Positions 1 to 7,494 of a stretch of 64,000 nt of DNA are shown piece after piece. The notes under the pieces were generated by a model that saw only the letters and a program-made list of their open reading frames with translations, ran no database searches and was not told where the DNA came from. The position numbers and the translations under genes are program-made. The stretch covers positions 673,116 through 737,115 of the forward strand of contig CP006669.1 of assembly GCA_000471925.1 (NCBI GenBank), read 5' to 3'. This stretch comes from Ralstonia pickettii DTP0602. GTDB lineage: Bacteria; Pseudomonadota; Gammaproteobacteria; Burkholderiales; Burkholderiaceae. Within the stretch, counting starts at the first letter, position 1, and the number at the start of each line of letters is the position of its first letter.

Positions 1-89
1 AGGACCACCCGGTTCCATTGAGTCGCACAGCGGCGAGGCATAGAGTCCCACTGACTCCTTCGGGAGAAGAAACAGCCGTGGAGACAGAC

Positions 90-1058
90 ATGCCCTTCAG
101 CAGAAGAAAGATTCTCGCCAGCACTGCGCTGGCCGCCCTGGCCGTGATGGCCCCCGTGGCGCAGGCCGCGGCGGACAAGCCGATCACAATCGTGGTCGGC
201 AGCCCCGCCGGCGGCACCACCGATGCACTGGCGCGCCTGATCGCCCGTTCGATGGGCGAGACGCTGCAGCGTACCGTTGTCGTCGACAACAAGCCCGGCG
301 CCGGCGGCAATATCGCCGCGCAATTCGTGGCGCGCAGCACCCCGGACGGCAGCACGCTGCTAATGAGCTTCACCGGCCATACCATCAACGCGTCGCTTTA
401 CAAGAACCTGCCGTTCGACGCGGTCAAGGACTTCACGCCGATCTCGATGGTCGCGCGCGTGCCGAGCGTGCTGGTGGCGCGCAAGAACGTGCCGTTCTAC
501 ACCACCGCAGGCCTGATCGACTACGCGAAGCGCAATCCGGGCAAGCTTAGCTTTGCCATCGGTGCGCAGGGGTCGTCGCTGCACCTGGCCAGCGAGCAGT
601 TCAAGCTGCAGACCGGCACCGACATCCTCAACATTCCCTACAAAGGCACGAACCCCGCACTGACCGACCTGCTCGGCGGCACTGTGGACCTGATGTTCGC
701 CAGCACCGTCAACGTGCTGCCACATGCCAGGACCGGCGCACTCAAGATCCTCGGCGTCAGCAGCAAGGAGCCGTTGCCACAGTTTCAGGGCGTGCCGGCC
801 GTCGGCAGCACCGTGAAGGGCTTCGAGTCGTCGGCATGGTTTGGCCTGTTCGGCCCCGCCAGGCTGCCGCAGGCGGTCACCGACCAGATCTATCGTGCCG
901 TGAAGATCGCCGTGGAAGATCCCGCCTACAAGCAGCGGATGGAAACCGAGGCCGCCACCGCGGTGAGCATGACGCCGCAGGCGTTCGCGCAGTTCGTGCG
1001 CAAGGATATCCAGCACTGGGCCAAGGTCATCCAGGCATCGGGCACGCGGGTGGAATGA
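90..1058 (+). CDS. TctC/Bug periplasmic solute-binding protein
   Basis: About 322 residues, usual for the tripartite tricarboxylate transporter receptor (TctC, 'Bug') family, which binds carboxylates or related small molecules in the periplasm. The N-terminus has a twin-arginine-like start (SRRKILAS), a hydrophobic stretch and an AQA cleavage region. Family hallmarks follow: PITIVVGSPAGGTTD, VVDNKPGAGG and the aromatic-rich SSAWFGLFGPA near the end. I chose the ATG at 90 because GGAG lies six bases upstream; an earlier in-frame start would add 24 residues with no signal peptide. The stop overlaps the start of the next gene (ATGA), so it heads a four-gene operon and probably captures that pathway's substrate. 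No TctA/TctB membrane genes are nearby, as is common for these orphan receptors. Ligand unknown. Confidence 0.9.
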   Translation: MPFSRRKILASTALAALAVMAPVAQAAADKPITIVVGSPAGGTTDALARLIARSMGETLQRTVVVDNKPGAGGNIAAQFVARSTPDGSTLLMSFTGHTINASLYKNLPFDAVKDFTPISMVARVPSVLVARKNVPFYTTAGLIDYAKRNPGKLSFAIGAQGSSLHLASEQFKLQTGTDILNIPYKGTNPALTDLLGGTVDLMFASTVNVLPHARTGALKILGVSSKEPLPQFQGVPAVGSTVKGFESSAWFGLFGPARLPQAVTDQIYRAVKIAVEDPAYKQRMETEAATAVSMTPQAFAQFVRKDIQHWAKVIQASGTRVE

Positions 1059-2353
1059 TGGCGCAGAAGCTGGCACAGACGTCGGCACAGACACTGGCGC
1101 AGAAGCTGCTGGCCCGCGCGGCCGGCCGCGACCAGGTCACGCCGGGCGAGATCATCAATTGTCGCGTGGACCTGGCGATGATGCACGATTCGGGCGGCCC
1201 GCGCCGCGTGCAGCCGCTGCTGCAAAAAATCGGCGCCAAAGTATGGGATCCGGCCAAGGTCGTGGTGGTGACCGATCACTACGTGCCGGCCCATGACCAG
1301 GACAGCCGCAAGATCGTCCAGATCGCGCGCGACTGGGTCAGGGACACCGGCGTGGCGCGCTTCCACGACATGGAAGGCATCTGCCACGTGGTGGTGCCGC
1401 AGAAAGGCTACCTGCGTCCCGGCATGTTCGCCGTGGGCGGCGACAGCCATTCGTCGACGGGCGGCGCGTTCGGCGTCTACATGTTTGGCATCGGCGCCAC
1501 CGAGATGCTAGGCGTGCTGGTGACCGGCGAGATCTGGGTGCGGGTGCCGCAGACCATCCGCATGCAATGGCACGGCCAACTGCGCGCCGGCGTGTCGGCC
1601 AAGGACATGATGCCGCGTATGTGCACGCAGTTCGGCATGGACGGCGGCCAGTACCAGGCCGTGGAGTACACGGGTGCCGCGGTGTCGGCATTGTCGATGC
1701 AGGAACGGATGACGCTGGCGAACATGACCGCCGAGCTGGGCGCGCAGGTCGGACTGGTCCCTCCTGACTCGGTCACACGCGACTGGCTGCTGGCAGCGGG
1801 CGTCGACGCAGCGTCCATCGATATCGATGCCTGGCAGTCCGATGCCGATGCCGCCTGCCTCGCCACGCACGACTTCGACGCCGCGTCGCTGGCGCCGCAG
1901 GTGTCGCGGCCCGGTACGCCTGCCGATGCCTGCGACGTCGATACCCTCGGCAACGTGGCGGTCGATATCGCCTATATCGGCGCCTGCACGGGCGCCAAGC
2001 TCGAAGACCTGCGCATGGCGGCCGAGGTGTTGCGCGGCCAGCGCGTGGCACGCAATACCCGGCTGCTGGTGGCGCCGGCAAGCGCCGCTGACCAGGCGCA
2101 AGCCGCGCAGGAAGGCACGCTCGGCGCACTGCTGGACGCCGGGGCCGAACTGCTGCCGAACGCGTGCGGCGCCTGCGCCGGTTACGGCGAACACCGCTTT
2201 GGCGAAGACACCGTGGTGATCAGCGCCACGGCACGCAATTTCAAGGGGCGCATGGGCGCCGCATCGTCGCAGGTCTACCTGGGCTCGCCCTACACGGCGG
2301 CCGCGTCGGCGATTGCGGGCCGAATCGCCGATCCACGGGAGAGGCTGGCGTGA
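1055..2353 (+). CDS. Aconitase/LeuC-type hydro-lyase, large subunit
   Basis: About 432 residues of the aconitase superfamily, shorter than LeuC (about 470) and nearer to homoaconitase/dimethylmalate-dehydratase large subunits. It contains GGDSHSSTGGAFG and the three cluster cysteines: one in GACTGAK (about residue 310) and two in NACGACAGYG (about 370 and 373), the C...CxxC pattern of a [4Fe-4S] hydro-lyase. The ATG at 1055 overlaps the upstream stop as ATGA; reading further upstream would run through the tctC gene. Its own stop overlaps the GTG of the small subunit. Since a C-C lyase follows, the likely job is isomerising or (de)hydrating a branched hydroxy-dicarboxylate (2,3-dimethylmalate or methylisocitrate type). 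The exact substrate is inference. Confidence 0.87.
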   Translation: MMAQKLAQTSAQTLAQKLLARAAGRDQVTPGEIINCRVDLAMMHDSGGPRRVQPLLQKIGAKVWDPAKVVVVTDHYVPAHDQDSRKIVQIARDWVRDTGVARFHDMEGICHVVVPQKGYLRPGMFAVGGDSHSSTGGAFGVYMFGIGATEMLGVLVTGEIWVRVPQTIRMQWHGQLRAGVSAKDMMPRMCTQFGMDGGQYQAVEYTGAAVSALSMQERMTLANMTAELGAQVGLVPPDSVTRDWLLAAGVDAASIDIDAWQSDADAACLATHDFDAASLAPQVSRPGTPADACDVDTLGNVAVDIAYIGACTGAKLEDLRMAAEVLRGQRVARNTRLLVAPASAADQAQAAQEGTLGALLDAGAELLPNACGACAGYGEHRFGEDTVVISATARNFKGRMGAASSQVYLGSPYTAAASAIAGRIADPRERLA

Positions 2354-2880
2354 ATCAACGCACTGCGCAATATACCGGTCGCGCCTGGGTATTTGGCGAC
2401 GACATCAATACCGACCTGCTCGCGCCAGGCGCCTACATGAAGTTCGGCATCGACGAGATCGCCCGCCATTGCATGGAACAGGTCGATCCCTCCTTCGCCA
2501 CCGCGGTGCAGCCCGGCGACATCGTGTTCGGCGGGCGCAACTTTGGCGCGGGATCCTCGCGCGAGCAGGCCGTGGAGGTGCTGCGCCATCTCGGCGTTGC
2601 CGCCGTCGTGGCGCCCTCGTTCGCCGGCCTGTTTTATCGCAATGGCTTCAACCTGGGCCTGCCCCTGCTAACGTGCCCCGCGCTGCCGCGGATGGCCACC
2701 GGCCGGCGCGTCGGCTGCGACATCGGCACAGCGCAGGTCATCGTCGAAGACCATTCGCCGCTACAATGCGAGCCGATTCCGCCACACCTGGTGGCTATGA
2801 TCCGCGACGGCGGACTCGTGCCGCACCTGATGCGCAAGATCGCGACAGGCCAACTCTCCGTGACCGAAACCACATCATGA
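2350..2880 (+). CDS. Aconitase/LeuD-type hydro-lyase, small (swivel) subunit
   Basis: About 176 residues, matching LeuD/small-subunit length. It carries FGDDINTDLLAPGAY at the start and the substrate-binding signature NFGAGSSREQAVEV, then AVVAPSFAGLFYRNGFNLGL, the usual swivel-domain core. The start is GTG at 2350, overlapping the large-subunit stop as GTGA, so the two chains are probably made by coupled translation and form a heterodimer. The stop overlaps the ATG of the lyase gene as ATGA. I see no lesion. Together with 1055-2353 it forms a complete two-chain hydro-lyase. Confidence 0.88.
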   Translation: MNQRTAQYTGRAWVFGDDINTDLLAPGAYMKFGIDEIARHCMEQVDPSFATAVQPGDIVFGGRNFGAGSSREQAVEVLRHLGVAAVVAPSFAGLFYRNGFNLGLPLLTCPALPRMATGRRVGCDIGTAQVIVEDHSPLQCEPIPPHLVAMIRDGGLVPHLMRKIATGQLSVTETTS

Positions 2881-3731
2881 CGCTGAAGCAACGCCTGCAA
2901 CAACCCGGCATCGTTACCGCACCGGGCGTCTACGACGCCTTTTCGGCCCTGCTGGTCGAGCAGGCCGGATTCCAGGCCGCCTACCTGTCGGGCGCCAGCC
3001 TCGCCTATACGCGCTTCGGTCGGCCGGACATCGGCTTCCTGTCGCTCGACGACGTGGCGTCCGTCACCCGCAATATCCGTGAACGCGTGGCGCTGCCGTT
3101 GATCGTCGATGCCGATACCGGTTTCGGCAACGCGCTCAACGTGATGCAGACCGTACGCGTGCTGGAGCGCGCCGGGGCATCGGCAATCCAGCTCGAAGAC
3201 CAGGCGATGCCGAAGCGCTGCGGGCACCTCGACGGCAAGTCAGTGATTGCCGCAACCGAGATGGCGGGCAAGATCCGCGCAGCCTGCGACGCTCGCCGTG
3301 ATGCGAACACACTGGTCATCGCACGCACCGACGCCGTGGCCGTGGAGGGTATGGAGGCGGCGCTCGAACGCGCCGAGCGCTATGCCGAGGCCGGCGCCGA
3401 CGTTTTGTTTGTGGAAGCACTGCGCAGCCGCGATGACATGAGCGCCGCCATCGCGCGGCTGGGCGGCCGCGCGCCGCTGCTGGCCAATATGGTCGAAGGG
3501 GGCAAGACGCCCGTGCTGCCCGCGCCGGAGCTGGAGGAAATCGGCTTCCGCATCGTGATCTTCCCCGGCGGGACCGTGCGGGCCCTGAGCTTCGCGCTGC
3601 GTGACTACCTGCAAAGCCTGGCCTCGCACGGCACCACCACGCCGTACCTGGATCGGATGCTGTCATTCCAGGCGCTCAACGAGATGATCGGCACGCCGCA
3701 GATGCTGGCGCTGGGCAAGCGATACGAATAG
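2877..3731 (+). CDS. Isocitrate lyase/PEP mutase family lyase
   Basis: About 284 residues, the size of 2-methylisocitrate lyase, 2,3-dimethylmalate lyase and carboxyphosphonoenolpyruvate mutase. Visible landmarks are the N-terminal PGVYDAFSALL, the metal-binding VDADTGFGN, the catalytic loop KRCGHLDGK with its cysteine near residue 115, then IARTDA and LANMVEGGKTP. The KRCGH loop with cysteine is typical of C-C bond-cleaving members rather than phosphonate mutases. It starts at an ATGA overlap with the dehydratase small subunit. A LeuCD-type dehydratase followed by this lyase is the arrangement known for 2,3-dimethylmalate breakdown (to propionate and pyruvate) in nicotinate fermenters, so that pair is my leading guess; 2-methylisocitrate chemistry is an alternative. 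Confidence 0.85.
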   Translation: MTLKQRLQQPGIVTAPGVYDAFSALLVEQAGFQAAYLSGASLAYTRFGRPDIGFLSLDDVASVTRNIRERVALPLIVDADTGFGNALNVMQTVRVLERAGASAIQLEDQAMPKRCGHLDGKSVIAATEMAGKIRAACDARRDANTLVIARTDAVAVEGMEAALERAERYAEAGADVLFVEALRSRDDMSAAIARLGGRAPLLANMVEGGKTPVLPAPELEEIGFRIVIFPGGTVRALSFALRDYLQSLASHGTTTPYLDRMLSFQALNEMIGTPQMLALGKRYE

Positions 3732-3800
3732 GCCGCCTGAACTCGGCCCCGGTAGCACTTGTCGCCGAGGCACCGAGGGCGTACCGTGGCGGCATGGCCG

Positions 3801-3830
3801 CCCAAGGCCGCCCAAGGCCGCACAAGGCCT
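3801..3830 (+). repeat. Three tandem 10-bp units upstream of gntR
   Basis: Two exact copies of CCCAAGGCCG are followed by a third diverged copy (CACAAGGCCT), between the lyase stop and the GntR start. It could be replication slippage or a regulator site; nothing else in the 118-bp gap stands out. Confidence 0.55.
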
Positions 3831-3849
3831 CAGGTCGCCCCATCCGCCC

Positions 3850-4638
3850 ATGTCACTCGACGCCAATCCCGACCTGCCCCGCTTCCAGCAGGTCCGCCTG
3901 ATCCTGCGCGACCGCATCCGGAGCGGCTTCTACGAAATGGGGATGCCCTTGCCCGGGGAGCGGCAACTTGCCGAAGAATTCGGCGTGGCGCGCGTGACGG
4001 TACGCTCGGCGCTGGCGCGATTGCAGGAGGAGGGCCTGGTCGCCCGGCTGCGGGGCAAGGGCACGGTGCCGACCTTCCGGCACGATGCACCGGCCGCCTC
4101 CGTGCGCAGCGGACTGCTCGACAACATCGTCAGTGTCAGCATGCGCACGCGCGTGACCGTGCTCGAATGGAAGCGAATGCCGGCGCCGCCGGCCGTCAGT
4201 GCAGCGCTGGGCCTGGCCCCCGGGGCGCCCGTGCTCAAGGTGGTGCGCGTGCGCAAGTTCAAGGCGCAGCCGATTGCCTAAACCGAGGTGTTCGTTCCCG
4301 GCGAGCTGGCCGGCGCGCTCGATCGCCATACTTTGCAGGACACGCCAATGCTCGTGGCGCTGGAGCGGCATGGGGTGGAAGTTGTCTCTGCCGACCAGAC
4401 CCTCGGTGCCGCCGTGGCCGACCTCGACGTGGCGCGCATCCTGCGCATCGCCCCCGGCGTGCCGCTGTTGCGTGTGTCGCGCGTCGTCTCGGACCGGCAT
4501 GGCAGGCCCGTGCAGTTCCTGGTCGGCCTCTATCACCCGGAGCGTTACACGTACCAGATGCGCTTGTCGCGCGTGGGCGCGTCCACGCGCGTCTGGATCG
4601 ATGCCGATGCTTCCAATACGACCGAGCCGGGCGCCTGA
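3850..4638 (+). pseudogene. GntR/HutC-family regulator interrupted by an in-frame TAA
   Basis: The first 143 codons encode a winged-helix GntR domain (PGERQLAEEFGVARVTVRSAL, LRGKGTVP) and the start of a UTRA ligand domain. Reading stops at TAA 4279-4281 (context [17 protein letters not shown]) and continues in the same frame to 4638 with the rest of the UTRA domain ([29 protein letters not shown]). Relatives have tyrosine at this place, so TAC to TAA is the simplest explanation. It lies downstream of the operon at 90-3731 on the same strand and probably once controlled it or the aldehyde dehydrogenase/tctC pair that faces it. A DNA-binding fragment of 143 residues could still be made. Sequencing error cannot be excluded. 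Confidence 0.85.
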
Positions 4639-4639
4639 C

Positions 4640-4915
4640 GCTGCTGGCGCCCGGGCGGTTCTCGATCACGACCGGCTGGCCGAGCTGCTCCTGCAGCTGG
4701 GGTCCGAGGGTGCGCGCGACGGTGTCGACGGATCCGCCTGGCGGAAACGGCACCACCAGCCTGATCGGTCCCGACGGGTAAGTGCCCGTGGCCCTTGACG
4801 CGAACGGTACGGCACCGGCCGCCAGCGCCAGGGCGCCGCCGCACAGCGCCAGGGCCTGACGCCGGCTGATCTCGCGGGGCCCCGCTTGCGGGGCTTCGCC
4901 TTGCTTGGTCTTCAT
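4640..4915 (-). pseudogene. TctC/Bug protein, N-terminal fragment only
   Basis: From the ATG at 4913-4915 there are about 90 codons of a normal Bug protein: twin-arginine-like signal ([16 protein letters not shown]), then [20 protein letters not shown] and [10 protein letters not shown]. Homology ends abruptly around 4640-4646, where the frame runs into antisense of the GntR gene and continues without a stop to about 4259 as meaningless sequence. Roughly 230 residues of the usual 320 are missing, so the 3' end has been deleted and joined to the tail of gntR. It follows the aldehyde dehydrogenase by 23 bases on the same strand and was probably the second gene of that operon. Confidence 0.85.
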
Positions 4916-4938
4916 GGGGGTTCTCCTTGCGGCGGGGG

Positions 4939-6418
4939 TCAGGTGCGGATCGCGAAGGGATCGCGCACCTCGTCGGAGAAATCGATCATCACATTGCGGG
5001 TGGTCAGGTATTCGCGCAAGCCGGCCTCGCCGCGTTCACGGCCGTTGCCGGACTCCTTGAAGCCCCCGAAGGGTGCCTGGGCGGCGATGGCGCGATAGGT
5101 GTTGACCCAGACCGAGCCGCATTGCAGCTGCCGCGACACGCGCATGACGCACGAGAGATCGCGCGACCACAGGCCGGCGGCGAGCCCGTAGCGGCTGTCA
5201 TTGGCCAACTGTACGGCCTCGTCTTCGGTATCGAACGGGATGATCGCCAGCACGGGGCCCGAAGATCTCTTCCTGTGCGAGTTGGCTGCCGTTGTCGACG
5301 TCGGTAAAAATGGTCGGCTCGATGAAATAGCCCTGCCCCAGCCCGGCGCCTTCGGCACGGCGCCCGCCGGTGACCAGCCGCGCACCGGCCTCCCTGGCCT
5401 GCTCGATGGCGGCCAGGATGCGGCGGAACTGCGGTTCGTTGGCGACGGTGCCCATTTCGGTGGCGGGATCGAGCGGATCGCCCATACGGATATTGCGCGC
5501 GCGCTCCGCCAGGCGCGGCACCACCTGGTCCAGCACCCCCCGCTGCACCAGCAGCCGCGAACCGGCGACGCAGGTCTGGCCGGTGGCGCCAAAGATGCCG
5601 GCCAGTGCGCCGACCACGGCCTTGTCCAGGTCGGCATCGTCAAAGATGATGTTCGGCGACTTGCCGCCAAGCTCCAGCTTGACGGGCACCAGCCGGCGCC
5701 CGGCCATGGCGGCAATCTCGCGCCCGACCTGCGGGCTGCCGGTAAAGCTCACCAGCGCGACGCCGGGATCCTCCACCAGCGCCCGCCCGGTTTCGGCGCC
5801 GCCGGTCACTACGTTGAACACGCCCGGCGGGAAGCCGGCTTCCTCCACCAGCGCGGCAAACTCCAGCGTCGATGCCGACGCATGCTCGGACGGCTTGACC
5901 ACCACGCAGTTGCCGGCGGCAAGCGGCGGGGCGAGCTTGTTGGCCAGCAACGCCAGCGGCGAATTCCACGCCGTGATCAGCGCCACCACGCCAAAGGGCT
6001 CGAGCGAGAGGTAGTCAAGCGTGTTCGGCTGATCTAGCGGCACATGCTGGCCGAATAGCTTGTCGGCATAGCCCGCGAAGTAGCGCAACTGGCGGCCGAC
6101 CCACAGCATCTGCGGGCGGGTTTCCCGCACGATCTTGCCGTTGTCGGTGCTTTCGATGCGCGACAAGCGGGCTGCCTGGCTTTCGATCAGCGTGGCCAGC
6201 TTCAGCATCATCTCGGCGCGCCGGACGCCCGGCGTATCCCGCCAGACTTCACGGAAGGCGCGATTGGCGGCTGCCACCGCGGCGGCTACGTCTTCGGCAC
6301 TGGCATCGGGGATCTCGGCCCAGACCTGGGACGTGAAAGGATTGGTGCTTTGCAGCATACGGCCGCTGGCCGGTGGGATGCGACGCCCGGCCACATTCAA
6401 GTGATACGTCTGGACCAC
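4939..6418 (-). pseudogene. NAD(P)-dependent aldehyde dehydrogenase, one-base frameshift
   Basis: Classic aldehyde dehydrogenase: Rossmann part with PFGVVALITAWNSPLA, FTGSPQVGREIA, catalytic glutamate in LELGGKSPN and catalytic cysteine in GQTCVAGSRL. The frame breaks just after EEIFGP; the next frame carries on with VLAIIPFDTEDEA through [13 protein letters not shown] to the stop at 4939. One extra base in the G4/C3 run at 5254-5260 explains it: removing one G of the plus strand restores FGPVLAII. The start is a GTG at 6418 preceded by GAGGAG six bases away. Without the shift the protein would be about 490 residues, normal length. It may be a genuine loss of the C-terminal fifth, or a homopolymer miscall. 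Confidence 0.85.
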
Positions 6419-6614
6419 TGTTGTCTCCTCGTTATCTTGTATTTGTCGGCGAGGCCGGGCGTTCTGCATAGCGTACCGGCGTCGCTTGCGTCATGGCAAA
6501 TCAGTGGAGGGAGTATAGGGACGCGGTTTTCCCGGCGTCTAATACCGTTTTGCTCATTCAGTTATCTGAAGACGTCGTATTTCGCTGCGTGGCGGCGCCA
6601 ACACCCGTTGGCAA

Positions 6615-6650
6615 GAAAAATGGCCCGCCCGGGAATCGCCGGGCGGGCCA
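6615..6650 (-). terminator. Strong intrinsic terminator (minus strand)
   Basis: Perfect 12-bp stem TGGCCCGCCCGG (6621-6632) / CCGGGCGGGCCA (6639-6650) with a 6-base loop. On the minus strand it is followed by TTTTTCTT (6613-6620). No intact minus-strand gene ends just before it, so it may close a gene whose body has been lost between 6651 and 6964. Confidence 0.75.
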
Positions 6651-6964
6651 AGCCATGCTTCTTGTTGTCCGTATTCAGGCGCTCAGTTCTGGCGCTCAGC
6701 TCCGCGGCTTGGGGGTGGGTAATCGTCCGCATTGGGTCCACTGAGTGGTGGAGGTCGCGCCGTCACATTAATACCCGCCAAGTACGCGCCAGGCGCATCG
6801 GGATCGACCACCCGAAGATGGATCCGGAAATCCGCCGTTGACACTCGAGGAGCGCGAACGCGCGGCCCTCGAAGGATGGATACTTGGCGTTTCGTAACAC
6901 GCTCAGGGTAGGCTCTCCCAATTGCACCGTACCGCGGTTTGAGATAGTCCTAATGACCGAGGGT
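6651..6964. other. No gene recognised
   Basis: About 310 bases between the terminator and the acetyltransferase stop. Short minus-strand frames end in proline-rich peptides such as PNADDYPPPSRG, which could be the tail of a deleted gene, but nothing reaches a recognisable domain. The 60 bases right after the GTG start of the aldehyde dehydrogenase (6419-6484) look like ordinary leader sequence. Confidence 0.4.
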
Positions 6965-7408
6965 TCAGTCGAGTCGACGGCACATGTAATGCGTCCTCGC
7001 ACCAAAGCGTCGAAGGAATTCCATCGACAACTGCATTTCCTGTGGCATGTCGTTCAAGGCCGTAAGCGTAAAGCCGAAGCGGGCGAAGAACGTGGGATGG
7101 TCGGACGTGAGCACTGCAGCCCTGGTGCAGCCACTGGCGCGGGCACGCATCAAGATGGCCCCGAGAAGATGGGTGGCTACCTGGTGGCCTCGGTACTCAC
7201 TTAGAACCGCAACGGCCTGGATGATGATCATCTCGCCATATTTTTCGCCGCAGGCGCAGCCGATTACCTTCTCACCTAGGAGACCCAGACTGTAGAGACG
7301 GGCCGAGGGGTCCACATCGCTGCCGGGCAAACCGCAGGAACGGAGCACCTGTGAGATGGCTTGGATGTCTGACGCCCCGGCCGCGCGGAGTCTCATATCC
7401 TTTATCAT
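6965..7408 (-). CDS. GNAT-family N-acetyltransferase (ArsN2/ArgA-like)
   Basis: About 147 residues with the single-domain GNAT layout: an N-terminal AAGASDIQAISQVLRSCGLP helix, central beta strands, the acetyl-CoA loop around SEYRGHQVATHLLGAIL (R/QxxGxG/A-like, here degenerate), and FFARFGFTLT near the C-terminus. The CGLP motif and the overall pattern resemble ArsN2-type and ArgA-type amino-acid acetyltransferases; substrate is not determinable. The Q/A-x-x-A variation in the CoA loop (HQVATH in place of RGxG) is unusual. A second ATG lies four codons in. The nearest neighbour upstream is a Tn5-like insertion sequence whose left end is 87 bases from the start codon, so its promoter may be altered. 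Confidence 0.7.
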   Translation of the reverse strand: MIKDMRLRAAGASDIQAISQVLRSCGLPGSDVDPSARLYSLGLLGEKVIGCACGEKYGEMIIIQAVAVLSEYRGHQVATHLLGAILMRARASGCTRAAVLTSDHPTFFARFGFTLTALNDMPQEMQLSMEFLRRFGARTHYMCRRLD

Positions 7409-7494
7409 TTTCTTTTTCTCGACTCCCGACGCACGTGCAACGATGTTCTACAAGCAGTGTGTCGCAAGAATTCGAGGCATACCATCGGCTAACG

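Noticed and set aside
360..1094. Long open frames opposite or beside the real genes in the first operon and elsewhere
   Set aside because: High-GC DNA gives long shadow frames; these are Arg/His/Ala-rich, have no ribosome site and no family motifs.
4259..4640. The tail of the minus-strand tctC frame as a real domain
   Set aside because: It is antisense to the GntR coding sequence and shows no Bug-family residues after NRPGAS.
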